64,000 bases of DNA from JBBDMX01 sp040878035 (GTDB lineage: Bacteria; Planctomycetota; Phycisphaerae; Phycisphaerales; Phycisphaeraceae). The DNA lies in assembly GCA_040878035.1 (NCBI GenBank), contig JBBDMX010000067.1, positions 1-64,000 on the forward strand, in the 5' to 3' direction. Made by a program: the position numbers and the translations under genes. Shown here one piece after another: positions 1-8,475 of this stretch. Each line of letters opens with the position of its first letter. Position 1 is the stretch's first letter. The notes beneath the pieces were generated by a model, which saw only the letters and a program-made list of their open reading frames with translations, did no database searches and was not told the DNA's origin.

Positions 1-110
1 TGTAATTCTGTGCGCGCCTTGGACGGTTTTGTTAGGGTGCATTTGGAGCGCCCCTCCATGCTCACTGAAGTGAGCATGCCTCGATGGGCATGTCTCGACG
101 CGAGCAGGCC

Positions 111-1088
111 TCATCCCCACGGGCGCAGGTCGCCTGGGTCTTCCACCTTCATGACGATGCCCTGCACCGCGGCGTCGGCGAAGCGGGCCATGGCTCGGTA
201 GAGCGGGACCAGGGCGGCGTCCTGGGTGAGCGTGTCCTTGACCAGGTGCATCGGGCCGGTCTCGCCCACGATGACGCGCGAGGAGAAGCCGGCGGCCAGG
301 CACGGCTTCATGAACTGGAACAGGCCCCAGGTGACGCCCTTGCTCTGCCAGTCGGCCTTGGGGTCGTCCACCGCCGCCGACAGGTCGCCGTACATGCGTG
401 CCATGCGTACGTGGGTGTGGCCGACGTGGTGGAGGACTTTTTCGACGAGCCGGCCGCGCGTGAAGCCGCGGGCGAAATAGTGCGACAGGTCGCCATTGAG
501 CTCGCAGGTGCACAGTTCGAGCAGGCGGCAGAGGGCCGCGGGATCTTCGGTGATGCGATCGACGTGGACTTCGAGATAGTAATTCAGTCCCACCTGCCAG
601 GCGGCGTCGCGTGCCTCGGCCACCCGATCGGCGCACCACTGGAGATAGCGGACATCCTCGCGATACAGGCCGCCGGTGCCCGCGTAGTCGGCATTAATGT
701 TGAACTGGTGGCCAATGTACTCGCCGCCCATGTCCTGCACGAGCTTAACCTGCGTGGACCACCCGTCGAGCCAGTCGCGTCGGCGGGCGGCTTCGTCGCC
801 GGTGTGCAGGGTCGCGCCGAAGATGCGCAGGCCGCGGGCCTCGACGTTGAGTCTGGCCTTGGCGGCGACGACGGCGGGGGAGGCCTCGGGGAAGTAGCGG
901 GCAAAGGCGTCGATGCCGAACTCCACGCCGTCGTACCCCGCGGTGATGACGTGGCTCAAGAGAGCATCGAGCGTCTCGGTGCGGCGATCGCGAATGCTCG
1001 CCGGCCAGTTGCCCAGGGCAATGCGATGCGAGCGCGCCTCGACGGGGCGACGCTGATCGCCCAGAACGCGGTTATATCCCAGTGGCAT
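111..1088 (-). CDS. Sugar phosphate isomerase/epimerase-like TIM barrel protein
   Basis: The 325-residue product looks like a xylose-isomerase-like TIM barrel (AP endonuclease family 2 fold), a group that isomerises or epimerises sugars and sugar acids using a divalent metal. Candidate metal ligands occur in the expected order: Glu in YYLEVH, Asp in NGDLSH, His in HTHVRMAR and Glu in VGETGPMH. The start at 1088 is supported by GGAGG a few bases upstream. There is no signal peptide, so it is probably cytoplasmic. It stands alone, with a repeat element and tRNA-Ile2 upstream on the other side. The substrate cannot be told from sequence; the many polysaccharide genes in the window suggest carbohydrate catabolism, which is inference. 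Confidence 0.8.
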   Translation of the reverse strand: MPLGYNRVLGDQRRPVEARSHRIALGNWPASIRDRRTETLDALLSHVITAGYDGVEFGIDAFARYFPEASPAVVAAKARLNVEARGLRIFGATLHTGDEAARRRDWLDGWSTQVKLVQDMGGEYIGHQFNINADYAGTGGLYREDVRYLQWCADRVAEARDAAWQVGLNYYLEVHVDRITEDPAALCRLLELCTCELNGDLSHYFARGFTRGRLVEKVLHHVGHTHVRMARMYGDLSAAVDDPKADWQSKGVTWGLFQFMKPCLAAGFSSRVIVGETGPMHLVKDTLTQDAALVPLYRAMARFADAAVQGIVMKVEDPGDLRPWG

Positions 1089-1197
1089 GATTCACCCTCC
1101 AGTGTGCGGCCTATAACCCAGTTCATCGGATCATAGGATGCACACATTTACCGCCAATTGCGGGTCAAAGCAAGTAATGGACAAGGGAACGCTGATG

Positions 1198-1472
1198 AAC
1201 CACCCAAACACCAAGGACACCAAGAAGAGTGAAGAAAGAATGATGAACACGAAGGCACGAAGACACGAAGAAGTGAAAGAAGGAACAGGGATGGCCATGA
1301 CGGACAGGATAAGAAGGGAAGAATGAAGAGCGAGAAACGAAGAACGTCAACGCTCCCCCATTCTTCATCCTGTCCATCCTGTCCATCCTTGTTTCCTCTT
1401 CTTCGTGTCTTCGTGCCTTCGTGTTCATTCCATCTTCCCCTTCTTGGTGCTTTTGATGTCTTGGTGGTTCAA
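1198..1472. repeat. Nested inverted-repeat element, family A copy 1
   Basis: Outer arms read AACCACC..ACACCAAGGACACCAAG on the left and the complementary ..CTTGGTGGTT on the right. Inside them lie a second pair of arms (GAACACGAAGGCACGAAG and its complement, CTTCGTGTCTTCGTG) and a third pair based on GGACAGGAT/ATCCTGTCC. The whole could fold as one long hairpin. Apparent reading frames rich in NTKARRHEEE on either strand are translations of this repeat. Other copies lie at 6750, 16208, 28051 and 54201. Confidence 0.85.
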
Positions 1473-1537
1473 TCCGGACGGGAGGCGTCAGATCGTCGGA
1501 CGCGGTTCGAGTAAGATGACAAAGCCCCGTCGCGGGC

Positions 1538-1610
1538 GGGCCGTTAGCTCAGTGGTTAGAGCGGCGGACTCATAATCCGCTGGTCGCTGGTTCGAATCCA
1601 GCACGGCCCA
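1538..1610 (+). tRNA. tRNA-Ile2 (CAT anticodon, lysidine type)
   Basis: A 73-nt cloverleaf with a 7-bp acceptor stem (GGGCCGT/ACGGCCC), discriminator A, D-arm TAGCTCAGTGGTTAGAGC and T-loop GGTTCGAATCC. The anticodon loop is CTCATAA, so the anticodon is CAT. Its D-arm and its TGGTCGCTGGTTC stretch match the bacterial AUA-decoding isoleucine tRNA (anticodon modified by TilS) rather than elongator or initiator tRNA-Met. CCA is not encoded in full. Confidence 0.9.
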
Positions 1611-1617
1611 GTTGTCG

Positions 1618-1697
1618 GAGAAGTGCGAAGTGCGAAGTTCAGACGCGCACACTTGCGGGACTTCGTACTTCGTAATTCGTACTTCTGACTTCTGCCC
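1618..1697. repeat. Inverted-repeat element, family C copy 1
   Basis: AAGTGCGAAGTGCGAAGTTC is followed by pyrimidine-rich complementary arms (ACTTCGTACTTCGTA..ACTTCTGACTTCTG). It fills the gap between tRNA-Ile2 and thrC. The same family recurs at 10488, 49505, 56583 and 57565. Confidence 0.75.
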
Positions 1698-1721
1698 TTG
1701 GGTTTATGGATTAAGCTACTC

Positions 1722-3227
1722 ATGAACGCCGCTTATCAACAGTGTATTGACCCGGATTGTGCTGCGACCTATTCCGTCGAGGAGGTGCACGTCGCGTGCC
1801 CGGCTTGTGCCAAGCTGGGCAAGCAGTCGCTCTTGGATATTCGTTATGACTGGTCGCGTTTGGCGATGCCGCGGTCGCTGTCGTATTTCGAGCATCGCTG
1901 GATGACCAAGGGCGAGCATGGGACCGGGGCGTTGGATTTTTCCGGCGTGTGGCGGTTCCGCGAGCTGCTGCCGTTCTTTCGCAGCGAGGCGGACATCGTC
2001 ACCGTGGGCGAAGGGCGGACGAATTTGCAGGAGGCCGACCTGCTGGCCAAGCGCATCGGCATAAACGCCGGGCGATTGTTTCTGCAATATGAGGGGCTCA
2101 ATCCGTCGGGCTCGTTCAAAGACAACGGCATGGCGGCGGCGTTCACCCATGCCCGCATGGTCGGCGCCAAGCGCGTCGCCTGCGCCTCGACGGGCAACAC
2201 CTCGGCGAGTCTGGCTTTGTTCGCGTCGCTCTCCGGCTTCGCCGGCATCGTGTTTATTGGCTCGGGCAAGATCGCGTACGGCAAGCTGTCGCAGGCGCTG
2301 GACTACGGGGCGCGCACGCTCCAGGTGCAGGGCGATTTCGACGCCTGCCTGCGCCGCGTGCGCCAGGTGGCGGTGGATCGGCCGGAACTGGGCATTTACC
2401 TGATGAACAGCGTCAATCCCTTCCGGCTCGAAGGTCAGAAGGCGATCATGTACCGCGTGCTGGAGGCGATGAACTGGGAGGTGCCCGACTGGATCATCGT
2501 GCCGGGCGGAAATCTTGGAAATTGCTCGGCGTTTGGTAAAGCGTTTGCTGAACTAAAGGAACTGGGGCTGGTCAAGCGCATTCCGCGCCTGGCGGTGATC
2601 CAGGCCGCCGGCGCCAATCCGTTGTACGAGCTGTTCCACGAGCAGGGCCTGCGCTGGAACGGCGGGCGGTACGACATGGAGAAGGTCAAGGCGTACTACC
2701 GGCAGATGGATAGCGCGGACTACCACGCACACACGATCGCCAGCGCGATCGAGATCGGCCGGCCTGTGAACCTGCCCAAGGCGCTGCGGGCGCTGGAGCT
2801 GATGGACGGCGTGGTGCGCCAAGTGGATGACCAGACGATCTTGGAGCACAAGGCGATGGTGGGGCGGTGCGGCTTTGGCTGCGAGCCGGCAAGTGCGGCA
2901 TCGGTGGCCGGGGCGCATATGCTGGTGGATGAGGGCGTGATCGGACGCGATGAGAAGGTGGTGTGCATTCTGACGGGGCACGTGCTCAAGGACCCGGACG
3001 CCACGGTGAAGTATCACACGGGCGTGGACATGAAAGCGGTGCAGGACAAGGCCCCGCGCAGCGAGCCGCACGGCAAGCTGGCGATGCGGCCGATCCCGGT
3101 GCCGGACGAACTGGAGGCGATCATCGCGGCGGTGGGGGCGCCGACGGATGATATTGATGCGGAGGTCGCCGGCTCGCCGCCGAAGGGCAAGGACCCGTTG
3201 CGGCATTTGCCGGTGAGTGAGTATTGA
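1722..3227 (+). CDS. thrC: Threonine synthase (PLP-dependent)
   Basis: This 501-residue protein should convert O-phosphohomoserine to threonine and phosphate in the cytoplasm. The N-terminus carries CxxxxC and CPAC cysteine pairs typical of threonine synthases with a small zinc-ribbon-like lead-in. The PLP-lysine motif NPSGSFKDNG is clear, followed by the phosphate-cup motif ACASTGNTSASLA and the glycine-rich VPGGNLGN. The ATG at 1722 (MNAAYQQ) is preferred over the one 8 codons earlier because it begins the conserved cysteine region. It is monocistronic; no homoserine pathway neighbours are present. A paralogue with cysteate synthase activity is the main alternative, but the length and motifs fit ThrC. 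Confidence 0.88.
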   Translation: MNAAYQQCIDPDCAATYSVEEVHVACPACAKLGKQSLLDIRYDWSRLAMPRSLSYFEHRWMTKGEHGTGALDFSGVWRFRELLPFFRSEADIVTVGEGRTNLQEADLLAKRIGINAGRLFLQYEGLNPSGSFKDNGMAAAFTHARMVGAKRVACASTGNTSASLALFASLSGFAGIVFIGSGKIAYGKLSQALDYGARTLQVQGDFDACLRRVRQVAVDRPELGIYLMNSVNPFRLEGQKAIMYRVLEAMNWEVPDWIIVPGGNLGNCSAFGKAFAELKELGLVKRIPRLAVIQAAGANPLYELFHEQGLRWNGGRYDMEKVKAYYRQMDSADYHAHTIASAIEIGRPVNLPKALRALELMDGVVRQVDDQTILEHKAMVGRCGFGCEPASAASVAGAHMLVDEGVIGRDEKVVCILTGHVLKDPDATVKYHTGVDMKAVQDKAPRSEPHGKLAMRPIPVPDELEAIIAAVGAPTDDIDAEVAGSPPKGKDPLRHLPVSEY

Positions 3228-3245
3228 GCCGTGAGGCATTTACGC

Positions 3246-4196
3246 ATGAACGAATCGCAGAGACGTAAGCGCGAATTTGAGCACCTGCTCTTGGGTTCTT
3301 TCTTGGATGGCAGCGAATACGAGTTTGTTCCACTTCCAGATGAACACGGCCACGATGGGTGGGCGGACAGAAACGGCGTTCACGCGATGGCGTTGGAGTT
3401 AACGGCCTATGCGCCGGATGCACGATCAGATAGTCATGCGGCCAAGGCCAACCGTGGTTCACCTCGCAGAGCAAGTGTTGTTGCGTGGAGAAAACATGTT
3501 TGGCCCACACTGGACTTGCGCCGACGGGCTTACCAAGACCTCTGCAACGTCGTCGTAAGTATCACTTTTAAGGAAGACGCGTTTCCTCCGCAGAGAGTTC
3601 AGTGGGCAGAGTTTACCCAGCAGTTGTTTGAGCTCGTCCATGCGACTTGGCGAAATCGGGAGGTATTTCCAGCTTATCCCAATTGTCAGGTTGCGCAAGT
3701 GCGTTCGGTTCAACTCGCCGAGAACGTAATGTCCTCAGGACGGCAACGGGATAGAACGTACCTGTCGCTTGACCCACGCAGTCCGATGGCTCAATACATC
3801 GAGTCACTGTGGCTCATGAAAGTGCGACGTCCATGGGCAGAATGGCGAGGCCCTGATCTTCAGCCAGGCTTTGTTGACCTGAATACCGATGTCTTGGCCA
3901 ATGTAGTCAAGGACAAGACGAACAAGGCCAAGCACTACGACGCTGAAGGACTGCCGCTATGGTTGGTTATTCACTGCGATGCGTTCGAAGACGTACGCAC
4001 GCACATCTTCCCGCGCGATGAACATGATTACAAATGCATCAGGTCTGGACTACAGAAGTTACCTGATCCTGTCCCGTTTGCCCGTGTCTGGTTGCTCTCC
4101 CAGTGGCACAGATCACGAATCTGCTTGTTGCCAAGAAGTCAGTATCCTGAGTGGCAGGCCTTTTGCAGTGCAGGGCTGAGTCAGCAGATCGAATAA
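3246..4196 (+). CDS. Hypothetical protein, lower GC
   Basis: A 316-residue product of unknown function. Codon use and GC content are visibly lower than in the flanking genes, which suggests recent acquisition. The start at 3246 (MNESQRRK) is chosen over a GTG five codons earlier. Near the N-terminus is GWADRNGVHAMALELT and near the C-terminus a strand-rich LPLWLVIHCDAFEDV, a layout seen in some restriction-like or effector proteins, but no catalytic motif can be assigned with confidence. No membrane segment or signal peptide is visible. It lies beside a toxin-antitoxin pair, so the locus may be a small acquired island. Confidence 0.6.
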   Translation: MNESQRRKREFEHLLLGSFLDGSEYEFVPLPDEHGHDGWADRNGVHAMALELTAYAPDARSDSHAAKANRGSPRRASVVAWRKHVWPTLDLRRRAYQDLCNVVVSITFKEDAFPPQRVQWAEFTQQLFELVHATWRNREVFPAYPNCQVAQVRSVQLAENVMSSGRQRDRTYLSLDPRSPMAQYIESLWLMKVRRPWAEWRGPDLQPGFVDLNTDVLANVVKDKTNKAKHYDAEGLPLWLVIHCDAFEDVRTHIFPRDEHDYKCIRSGLQKLPDPVPFARVWLLSQWHRSRICLLPRSQYPEWQAFCSAGLSQQIE

Positions 4197-4221
4197 GCCA
4201 TCTGCTCACCGCTACACTCTC

Positions 4222-4288
4222 TCACGCCCAGCGTTTGCCGTCCTTTCTGGTGCCGCAGAGGTTGACTTTTATGCCCAGGGCCGCGGCC
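4222..4288 (-). pseudogene. Duplicated 3' end of the fucose-isomerase-family gene
   Basis: These 67 bases match 5005-5071, the last codons and the TGA stop of the downstream isomerase gene, at 61 of 67 positions with no gaps. The shared stretch runs from the stop codon into the KVNLCGNRKDGKSWA tail. Similarity ends abruptly on both sides. The toxin-antitoxin pair lies between the two copies, so the arrangement looks like an insertion flanked by a diverged duplication of a gene end. Confidence 0.8.
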
Positions 4289-4298
4289 CATGGATGTT

Positions 4299-4610
4299 TC
4301 AGCGTGTTGGCACTGGCTTGGGCGCCTCGGCGTGCAGTTTGAGTCCCAGGGCCTGGATGACCTTGAGGATGGTGTCGAAGCCGGGGCTACGTTCACCGGA
4401 TAGGGCCTTGTAGAGGCTCTCACGGGACAAGCCGGCGTCGCGCGCCACTTGGCTCATCCCTTTGGCGCGGGCGATATCGCCCAGGGCCTTGGCGACGAAG
4501 GCGGCGTCACCATTGGCCTCTTCGAGGCACGCCTCCAGGTAGGCCGCCATCTCCTGGGGCGTGCGCAGATGCTCAGCGACGTCGTAGCGTGTGGTGAGGG
4601 TTTTCTTCAT
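4299..4610 (-). CDS. Addiction module antitoxin, HTH family
   Basis: A 103-residue protein with an Xre-type helix-turn-helix (MSQVARDAGLSRESLYKALS, about residues 52-71) after an N-terminal segment KKTLTTRYDVAEHL. This is the layout of antitoxins paired with HigB/RelE-like killer proteins, and it should neutralise the toxin and bind its promoter. It starts 13 bases after the toxin stop, so the order is toxin first, as in higBA-type systems. The ATG at 4610 begins the family-typical MKK start. Confidence 0.85.
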   Translation of the reverse strand: MKKTLTTRYDVAEHLRTPQEMAAYLEACLEEANGDAAFVAKALGDIARAKGMSQVARDAGLSRESLYKALSGERSPGFDTILKVIQALGLKLHAEAPKPVPTR

Positions 4611-4623
4611 CAATAATCGTCTC

Positions 4624-4914
4624 CTACAGGTGGCGTGCCAGATACAGCGCGGTCTTGATGTCGCAGCTTTGGGATCGCTTATCGCCTCCAGCCAGCAGGA
4701 TGATCCATCGTTCGCCGCGCCGCGTGTAATAGACGCGGTAGCCGGGGCCATAGTCGATCCGCATTTCTGAAACCCCTTCACCCACGGGTCTGACATCGCC
4801 GGGATTGCCGGCCACCAGACGTTCGACCCGCGCCAAGATGCGCGCACGGGCCTTAGTGTCGCGCAGGGCGTCAAGCCATCGGGCGTAGACGTCCGTCTTG
4901 CGGATTTCGACCAT
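4624..4914 (-). CDS. Toxin of RelE/ParE superfamily (HigB-like killer protein)
   Basis: About 96 residues, the normal size for this group. It starts VEIRKTDVYARWLDALRD, then RILARVERLVAGNPGD, a central GVSEMRIDYGPGYRVYYTRR and a C-terminal lysine-rich ..LLAGGDKRSQ.. followed by a helix. The MRIDYGPGYRVYY strand and GGDK match the addiction-module killer family of RelE-fold mRNA interferases. ATG 4914 is chosen because the predicted promoter would start transcription at or next to it. It is cotranscribed with the antitoxin. The target (ribosome-bound mRNA) is known for the family and not shown here. Confidence 0.85.
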   Translation of the reverse strand: MVEIRKTDVYARWLDALRDTKARARILARVERLVAGNPGDVRPVGEGVSEMRIDYGPGYRVYYTRRGERWIILLAGGDKRSQSCDIKTALYLARHL

Positions 4915-4920
4915 CGGCAA

Positions 4921-4949
4921 ACTGTAGCCACAGGGCTACATTCCGTCAA
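4921..4949 (-). promoter_or_regulatory. Promoter and operator of the toxin-antitoxin operon
   Basis: On the minus strand TTGACG (4949-4944), a 17-bp spacer and TACAGT (4926-4921) form a near-consensus sigma-70 promoter. Inside the spacer and overlapping the -10 is a perfect 7-bp inverted repeat, TGTAGCC-ACAG-GGCTACA (4923-4940), a good candidate operator for the antitoxin. The predicted start point falls on the toxin ATG, so the mRNA may be leaderless. Confidence 0.72.
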
Positions 4950-4959
4950 GCGATGGTGT

Positions 4960-5002
4960 GGCACCCTCACCCCAGCCCTCTCCCCGGGGGAGAGGGGGCC
5001 GG
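4960..5002. repeat. Inverted-repeat element, family B (half copy)
   Basis: CACCCTCACCCCAGCCCTCT followed by CCCCGGGGGAGAGGGGGCC forms a short hairpin of the CCCTCTCCC/GGGAGAGGG family. It lies between the toxin promoter and the end of the isomerase gene and could act as a transcription end for the latter. Confidence 0.75.
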
Positions 5003-5004
5003 AG

Positions 5005-6669
5005 TCACGCCCAGCTCTTGCCGTCCTTGCGGTTGCCGCAGAGGTTGACTTTCATGCCCAGGGCCGCGGCCATGCTGGCTTTGGCGAGCATGGCCTTGTC
5101 GGCGTTGGCGGGGCTGTCGGCGTAGACGACCTGGATGTGGTTGCTCTTGTGCTTGGCCATCATCTGGTCGCGGGAGACGCCGTAGGTCACCGCGTGCATG
5201 ATGGGCCACTGCGGGGTGGTGGCGTCCCAGCGGCGCTGGGTTTCCTCCTGCGGCAGCTTGACCACGCCGGCGCGGCCCAGGTCCATGCACAACTGGCCGT
5301 CCTCGATATAGATGCGTGACCACACGATTTCGCCGGGCTTGCTGATGCCCTTAATGGTCGAGCCACCCAGGCGGAAGTACATCGCCGGCTGGCGCTCGCC
5401 GCTGGCGCCGGCCCAGCCGTCGATGAAGTGCGAGGGCGGCGCGCTGCCGGAGATCTCGAACACCCACACGTACTCTTTGGTCGTGCCCGACTGGTCCCAG
5501 TCGCCCCAGCGCAGGTCGTGCAGCGTGTTCTCCACGGGCTGCCCCATGGCCTTGTGCAGGCGGTAGGTCATCAGGCCGTCGAGCCCGGCACATTCGTCCA
5601 CTTCGTTAAAGTGCGGCACCGGCTGACCCTGGTAGTGCTCGTGGCTGCCGTCGGCGCTCATCACCGGCGGTCGCACCGAGTCGTTCAGCGTGCCTTCAAC
5701 CAGGTCGCTGGCGGGCAAGAGGTCCTTGAGGCCCTGCTGGTACTGGATGCCGATGGTGGCGCAGCCATAATCCGCGGCGATGCGCACGGCCGCGATATAC
5801 ATCTTACATTGCTGCAAAATCTGCTTCTCGGTCAGGTCCGTTTCTTCGTTCCTGCCGAGTTGGAACTTCATGCCCTTGTCAAGGTACCACTGGTAAACCT
5901 TTTTCGCCTCATCGTCACTGATCTGGGTGGCGCCGTGGTAGAGCGCCGATTGCGATAAGCGTTCCTTGAACACCCCGGTGGGGTTTAGCAGGTGATCGGG
6001 GATGATGGCGTTGAACATGCCCATGCATCCCTCATCGAAGACGCCCATGATGGCCTTGTTGCGCTGGAGCTCACTGGCCAGGCGTTCGCCCAGGGTGCGT
6101 TCGGCGACGCCGACCTTCACGCGCGCAAACGGCGTGACGTGCGTGGTGGCGTGGCGGAACCAGCCTTTGGTCAGCCAGAGGTTGAGGCACTTCTTGAAAT
6201 ACTCGTCGGCGAAATCCTCGGACCAGATGGTCGAGTACTTGATGCCGGCCTTGGTCATCGAGCCGTTGAGATTGAGCATGCCCACCAGGCCCGGCCAGGT
6301 GCCCGACCAGTTGGCGACGGTGAGGATGGGTCCGCCGTGCGTGGACAGGCCGTGGAGCAGGTGATGGGAATATTGCCAGACGGCCTCGGCGACGATGAGC
6401 GGCGCCGCGGGGTCCATGCCGGCAAACACGCACATGCCTTCCTTCTGCGAGCCGATGAAGCCGTGCTGGTCGTCGGGCTTGTAGTCGTGGGCGCGCACGA
6501 CGGTGTAGCCCATCGCTTCGACGGCGGCGATGAGCGTGTCTTCCATTGCCTTCTGCGCGGGCCAGCACTTCTGATTGGCGCTAAGGCGCAAGTCGCCGTT
6601 GGCGATGAGGTAGACCTGCTTCTTCTTGAGCTTGGGGGCCTTGGGGAGCTTGGGCGTGTCGTAAGCCAT
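5005..6669 (-). CDS. L-fucose isomerase family protein
   Basis: A 554-residue protein related to L-fucose/L-arabinose isomerases, which interconvert aldoses and ketoses with a metal ion. The N-terminal half has a Rossmann-like start (KKKQVYLIANGDLR) and ILTVANWSGTWPGLVGMLNL; the middle has MGVFDEGCMGMFNAIIPD, where Glu and Asp are likely metal ligands; the C-terminal half continues to a conserved end. The length is close to FucI (about 590). ATG 6669 (MAYDTPKLPK) is chosen because the open frame upstream of it is only translated repeat. Substrate is unknown. The 3' end is duplicated at 4222-4288. Confidence 0.75.
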   Translation of the reverse strand: MAYDTPKLPKAPKLKKKQVYLIANGDLRLSANQKCWPAQKAMEDTLIAAVEAMGYTVVRAHDYKPDDQHGFIGSQKEGMCVFAGMDPAAPLIVAEAVWQYSHHLLHGLSTHGGPILTVANWSGTWPGLVGMLNLNGSMTKAGIKYSTIWSEDFADEYFKKCLNLWLTKGWFRHATTHVTPFARVKVGVAERTLGERLASELQRNKAIMGVFDEGCMGMFNAIIPDHLLNPTGVFKERLSQSALYHGATQISDDEAKKVYQWYLDKGMKFQLGRNEETDLTEKQILQQCKMYIAAVRIAADYGCATIGIQYQQGLKDLLPASDLVEGTLNDSVRPPVMSADGSHEHYQGQPVPHFNEVDECAGLDGLMTYRLHKAMGQPVENTLHDLRWGDWDQSGTTKEYVWVFEISGSAPPSHFIDGWAGASGERQPAMYFRLGGSTIKGISKPGEIVWSRIYIEDGQLCMDLGRAGVVKLPQEETQRRWDATTPQWPIMHAVTYGVSRDQMMAKHKSNHIQVVYADSPANADKAMLAKASMAAALGMKVNLCGNRKDGKSWA

Positions 6670-6749
6670 GGGAGAATTCCGTCCAGTGGTGCGAATGGTG
6701 TGATCATGATAATGAGTTGTGCGCAAATCGGTAGCGGCTGAAGATCGAT

Positions 6750-6918
6750 TTGATCCACCAAGACACCAAGGACACCGAGAAGAGGAACAAGAAGGGGAAT
6801 GTCGGATTTCGGATTTCGGATTTTGGCTCATCTCTTCTTCTTCTTCTTCTTCGTGCCTTCGTGTCTTGGTGTTCATGCTTCCTTCTTCTTGGTGTCCTTG
6901 GTGTCTTGGTGGTTGAAC
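6750..6918. repeat. Nested inverted-repeat element, family A copy 2
   Basis: Outer arms GATCCACCAAGACACCAAGG and the complementary CCTTGGTGTCTTGGTGGTT enclose GGATTTCGGATTTCGGATTT (family I core) and a CTTCTTCTTCTTCTTCGTG run. It separates the divergent isomerase and fumarase genes, so their promoters must lie beside or within it. Confidence 0.85.
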
Positions 6919-7017
6919 TCCGGTCTTTCCGCTATAAAGAGAGCCTCTGGTTGCATGATCGCACCCCCGAATTACCCCAGACTTACCCCGGACGTACCCC
7001 CCCAAAAGGAAATCCCA

Positions 7018-8475
7018 ATGTCGCAAGACCAGACCAAGCCCGCTTCCGGGGGCTATCGCACCGAGAAGGACTCGATGGGTCAGATGCAGGTGCCCGAGTG
7101 GGCGCTGTACGGCGCCAGCACGCAGCGTGCGGTGGAGAATTTCCCCGTGTCGGGCCGGCCCGTGAACGTGGAAGTCATCCGCGCCTTTGGCCTGCTCAAA
7201 CAGGCCTGCGCCAAGGTGAATCAGGACCTGGGCAAGCTGCCCGCCGACAAGGCCAAGGCCATCATCGACGTGTGCCAGGAGATCGCCGCGGGCCAGCTCG
7301 ATCAGCATTTCCCGGTGGACATTTACCAGACCGGCAGCGGCACCAGCTCGAACATGAACGCCAACGAGGTGATCGCCAACCGCGCGGCCCAGAAGGCGGG
7401 CAGGCCGATCGGCAGCCGGGAACCGGGGGGCGTGCATCCCAACGATCATGTGAACATGGGCCAGTCGAGCAACGACACGTTTCCGACGGCCATGCACATC
7501 GCCGCGGCGGTGGCTATTCAACAGGACCTGCTGCCGGCGCTGAAGCGTTTGCACGCGGTGCTGGACAAGCACGCCAAGGGCTGGGACGACGTGGTGAAGA
7601 TCGGGCGGACGCACCTGATGGACGCCACGCCGATCCGCGTGGGCCAGGTGTTCAGCGGCTACGCCCGCCAGGCAGAACTGGCCATCATGCGTGCCGAGGC
7701 GGCGCTGTGCTCGATGCGCTTCAACATGCCCATCGGCGGCACGGCGGTGGGCACCGGCATCAACACGCATATCGAGTTCGGCAAGCGTGTCTGCGATGAA
7801 CTGACCAAGATGACCGGCGTCGAATTCGTCGAAGCGGAGAATCACTTTGAGGCCCAGGCAGCGAAAGACTCATTCGTCAGCGCCAGCGGCAACTTGAAGA
7901 CCATCGCGGTGAGCCTGTCCAAGATCGCCAACGACATTCGCTGGCTGGGCAGCGGCCCGCGCTGCGGCATCTTCGAACTGATGCTGCCCGAGATTCAGCC
8001 CGGATCGTCCATCATGCCCGGCAAGGTCAACCCGGTCATCTGCGAAAGCGTCGTGCAGGTGGCGGCCCGCGTCATCGGCAACGACACCGTGGTGACCATC
8101 AGCGGCCTGGGCGGCATCGGGTCGCTGTTTGAGCTTAACGTCGCCATGCCCGTGATGGCCGACGCGATCATGCAGTCGATCCAACTGCTGGCCAACGTCA
8201 GTAACGTGTTCGTCGATAAGCTGCTCGAAGGGTTGCAGGTCAACCGTGAGCGTTGCGAGTCATTGATCGAGCAGTCGCTGATGGTGGTCACCAGCCTGGC
8301 GCCGGTGATCGGTTACGACAATGCCGCCAAGGTCGCCAAGCAGGCGTTCAAAGAAGGCAAGACGATTCGGCAACTGGTGCTGGAGCAGAAGCTGGTGGCG
8401 CCGGCGCAGTTGGATGCGTTGCTCGAGCCGCGCAGTCAGACCGAGCCGGGCAGCGAAGGCGGGGCGGGCGGGTGA
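7018..8475 (+). CDS. fumC: Class II fumarate hydratase
   Basis: The 485-residue protein hydrates fumarate to L-malate in the TCA cycle without an iron-sulfur cluster. Signature regions are present in order: GSGTSSNMNANEV, HPNDHVNMGQSSNDTFP, KIGRTHLMDATP and the catalytic loop GSSIMPGKVNPV. The length matches the family (about 460-490). ATG 7018 has AAAAGGA nine bases upstream; the longer open frame begins inside a repeat. The C-terminus is glycine-rich, and its TGA stop abuts a repeat element. The gene is convergent with the glycosyltransferase downstream. Confidence 0.95.
   Translation: MSQDQTKPASGGYRTEKDSMGQMQVPEWALYGASTQRAVENFPVSGRPVNVEVIRAFGLLKQACAKVNQDLGKLPADKAKAIIDVCQEIAAGQLDQHFPVDIYQTGSGTSSNMNANEVIANRAAQKAGRPIGSREPGGVHPNDHVNMGQSSNDTFPTAMHIAAAVAIQQDLLPALKRLHAVLDKHAKGWDDVVKIGRTHLMDATPIRVGQVFSGYARQAELAIMRAEAALCSMRFNMPIGGTAVGTGINTHIEFGKRVCDELTKMTGVEFVEAENHFEAQAAKDSFVSASGNLKTIAVSLSKIANDIRWLGSGPRCGIFELMLPEIQPGSSIMPGKVNPVICESVVQVAARVIGNDTVVTISGLGGIGSLFELNVAMPVMADAIMQSIQLLANVSNVFVDKLLEGLQVNRERCESLIEQSLMVVTSLAPVIGYDNAAKVAKQAFKEGKTIRQLVLEQKLVAPAQLDALLEPRSQTEPGSEGGAGG

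Noticed and set aside
1165..1428. Minus-strand frame encoding NTKARRHEEEE and similar peptides, also near 6799, 28100 and 54289
   Set aside because: It is translation of family A inverted repeats; the same peptides appear wherever the repeat occurs.
6670..7845. Long N-terminal extension of the isomerase gene on the minus strand (946 codons in total)
   Set aside because: The extension runs antisense to fumC and through a family A repeat; the isomerase homology starts at 6669.
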